Positions 6,292 through 6,465 of a stretch of 6,465 nt of DNA are shown piece after piece. Made by a program: the position numbers and the translations under genes. The notes under the pieces are model-generated. The model was not told the origin of the DNA. It searched no databases and saw nothing but the letters and a program-made list of their open reading frames with translations. The stretch lies in NCBI GenBank assembly GCA_003156615.1, contig PMHI01000338.1:1456-7920 (forward strand), given 5' to 3'. Positions within the stretch are counted from its first letter, which is position 1. Each line of letters starts with the position of its first letter. The DNA comes from Acidobacteriaceae bacterium (GTDB lineage: Bacteria; Acidobacteriota; Terriglobia; Terriglobales; SbA1).

Positions 6292-6465
6292 TCATTTCGT
6301 CGAATCCGTGTGCCAGCCGGGGTTGACCCATTGTCCGTGACGGCGCACAAAAATCTCTGTGACTCGACCAGATGCCAGTGATCGTTTCTCGTTTGTTTCT
6401 GTTTCAACCAGATAAGTACTCCAGATAATCGCAACTTCACCGAAGCGCTGAATCTCAGTGCGGGG
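6292..6465 (-). CDS. C-terminal part of a second NTF2-like protein (SnoaL/DUF4440 type), 5' end beyond window
   Basis: The minus strand is open from the window edge to TGA at 6292-6294, giving the last 57 residues of a protein that starts outside. It reads RFGEVAIIWSTYLVETE, then TEIFVRRHGQWVNPGWHTDS near the end. The pattern of a strand with (Y/F)G(D/E)VA, a variable hairpin, then a strand with xVxRRxGxWxxxxWH is the usual C-terminal half of SnoaL-like/DUF4440 proteins of the NTF2 superfamily. It is not a close copy of the downstream 119-aa protein, so this looks like two distinct members rather than a recent duplication. It lies 33 bp upstream of that gene's start on the same strand, as in an operon. 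Function is unknown, and the family assignment rests on a partial sequence. Confidence 0.75.
   Translation of the reverse strand, partial: PRTEIQRFGEVAIIWSTYLVETETNEKRSLASGRVTEIFVRRHGQWVNPGWHTDSTK

Noticed and set aside
6255..6440. 61-codon minus-strand ORF starting with ATG near the right end.
   Set aside because: It is out of frame with the open NTF2-like reading (6292-6465), which has a convincing protein pattern and the right spacing to the next gene.
1..6465. CRISPR array, tRNA/rRNA genes, complete insertion sequence or defence system.
   Set aside because: No regularly spaced long repeats, structural RNA signatures, transposase motifs or defence-gene domains were seen on either strand.

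Overview
The window looks like chromosomal DNA from a soil-type bacterium, most probably an acidobacterium. The main reason is a membrane-anchored Ser/Thr protein kinase fused to a long PD40/TolB-type beta-propeller, an architecture strongly expanded in Acidobacteriota. A PAS-GAF sigma-54 activator and the tail of an S41 peptidase fit the same kind of genome. No rRNA, tRNA or other taxon marker is present, so this placement is inference.

Layout. (1) Positions 1-1842, minus strand: the first 614 codons of a sigma-54-dependent activator (PAS, GAF, AAA+), cut by the left edge before its DNA-binding domain. (2) 1843-2902: about 1 kb without an intact convincing gene. It holds two dyads, a doubtful 78-codon minus-strand ORF, a plus-strand remnant of an S41 peptidase C-terminus, a perfect hairpin and a strong -10 box. 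(3) 2903-5569, plus strand: an 888-residue kinase-TM-propeller receptor kinase, the only complete large gene. (4) 5570-5898: a convergent intergenic stretch with no recognisable gene. (5) 5899-6465, minus strand: two consecutive small genes of the NTF2/SnoaL-like fold, the upstream one cut by the right edge, 33 bp apart and probably co-transcribed.

How they work together. The activator and the kinase are both signal-transduction proteins, but they are divergent and separated by about 1 kb of degraded sequence, so nothing shows that they act in one pathway. The NTF2-like pair converges on the kinase and is probably a separate unit. I see no CRISPR array, complete mobile element, toxin-antitoxin pair or defence cassette, and no clear new system. 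The points most worth a second look are the near-leaderless kinase promoter, the gene debris between the regulator and the kinase, and the tandem NTF2-like genes.
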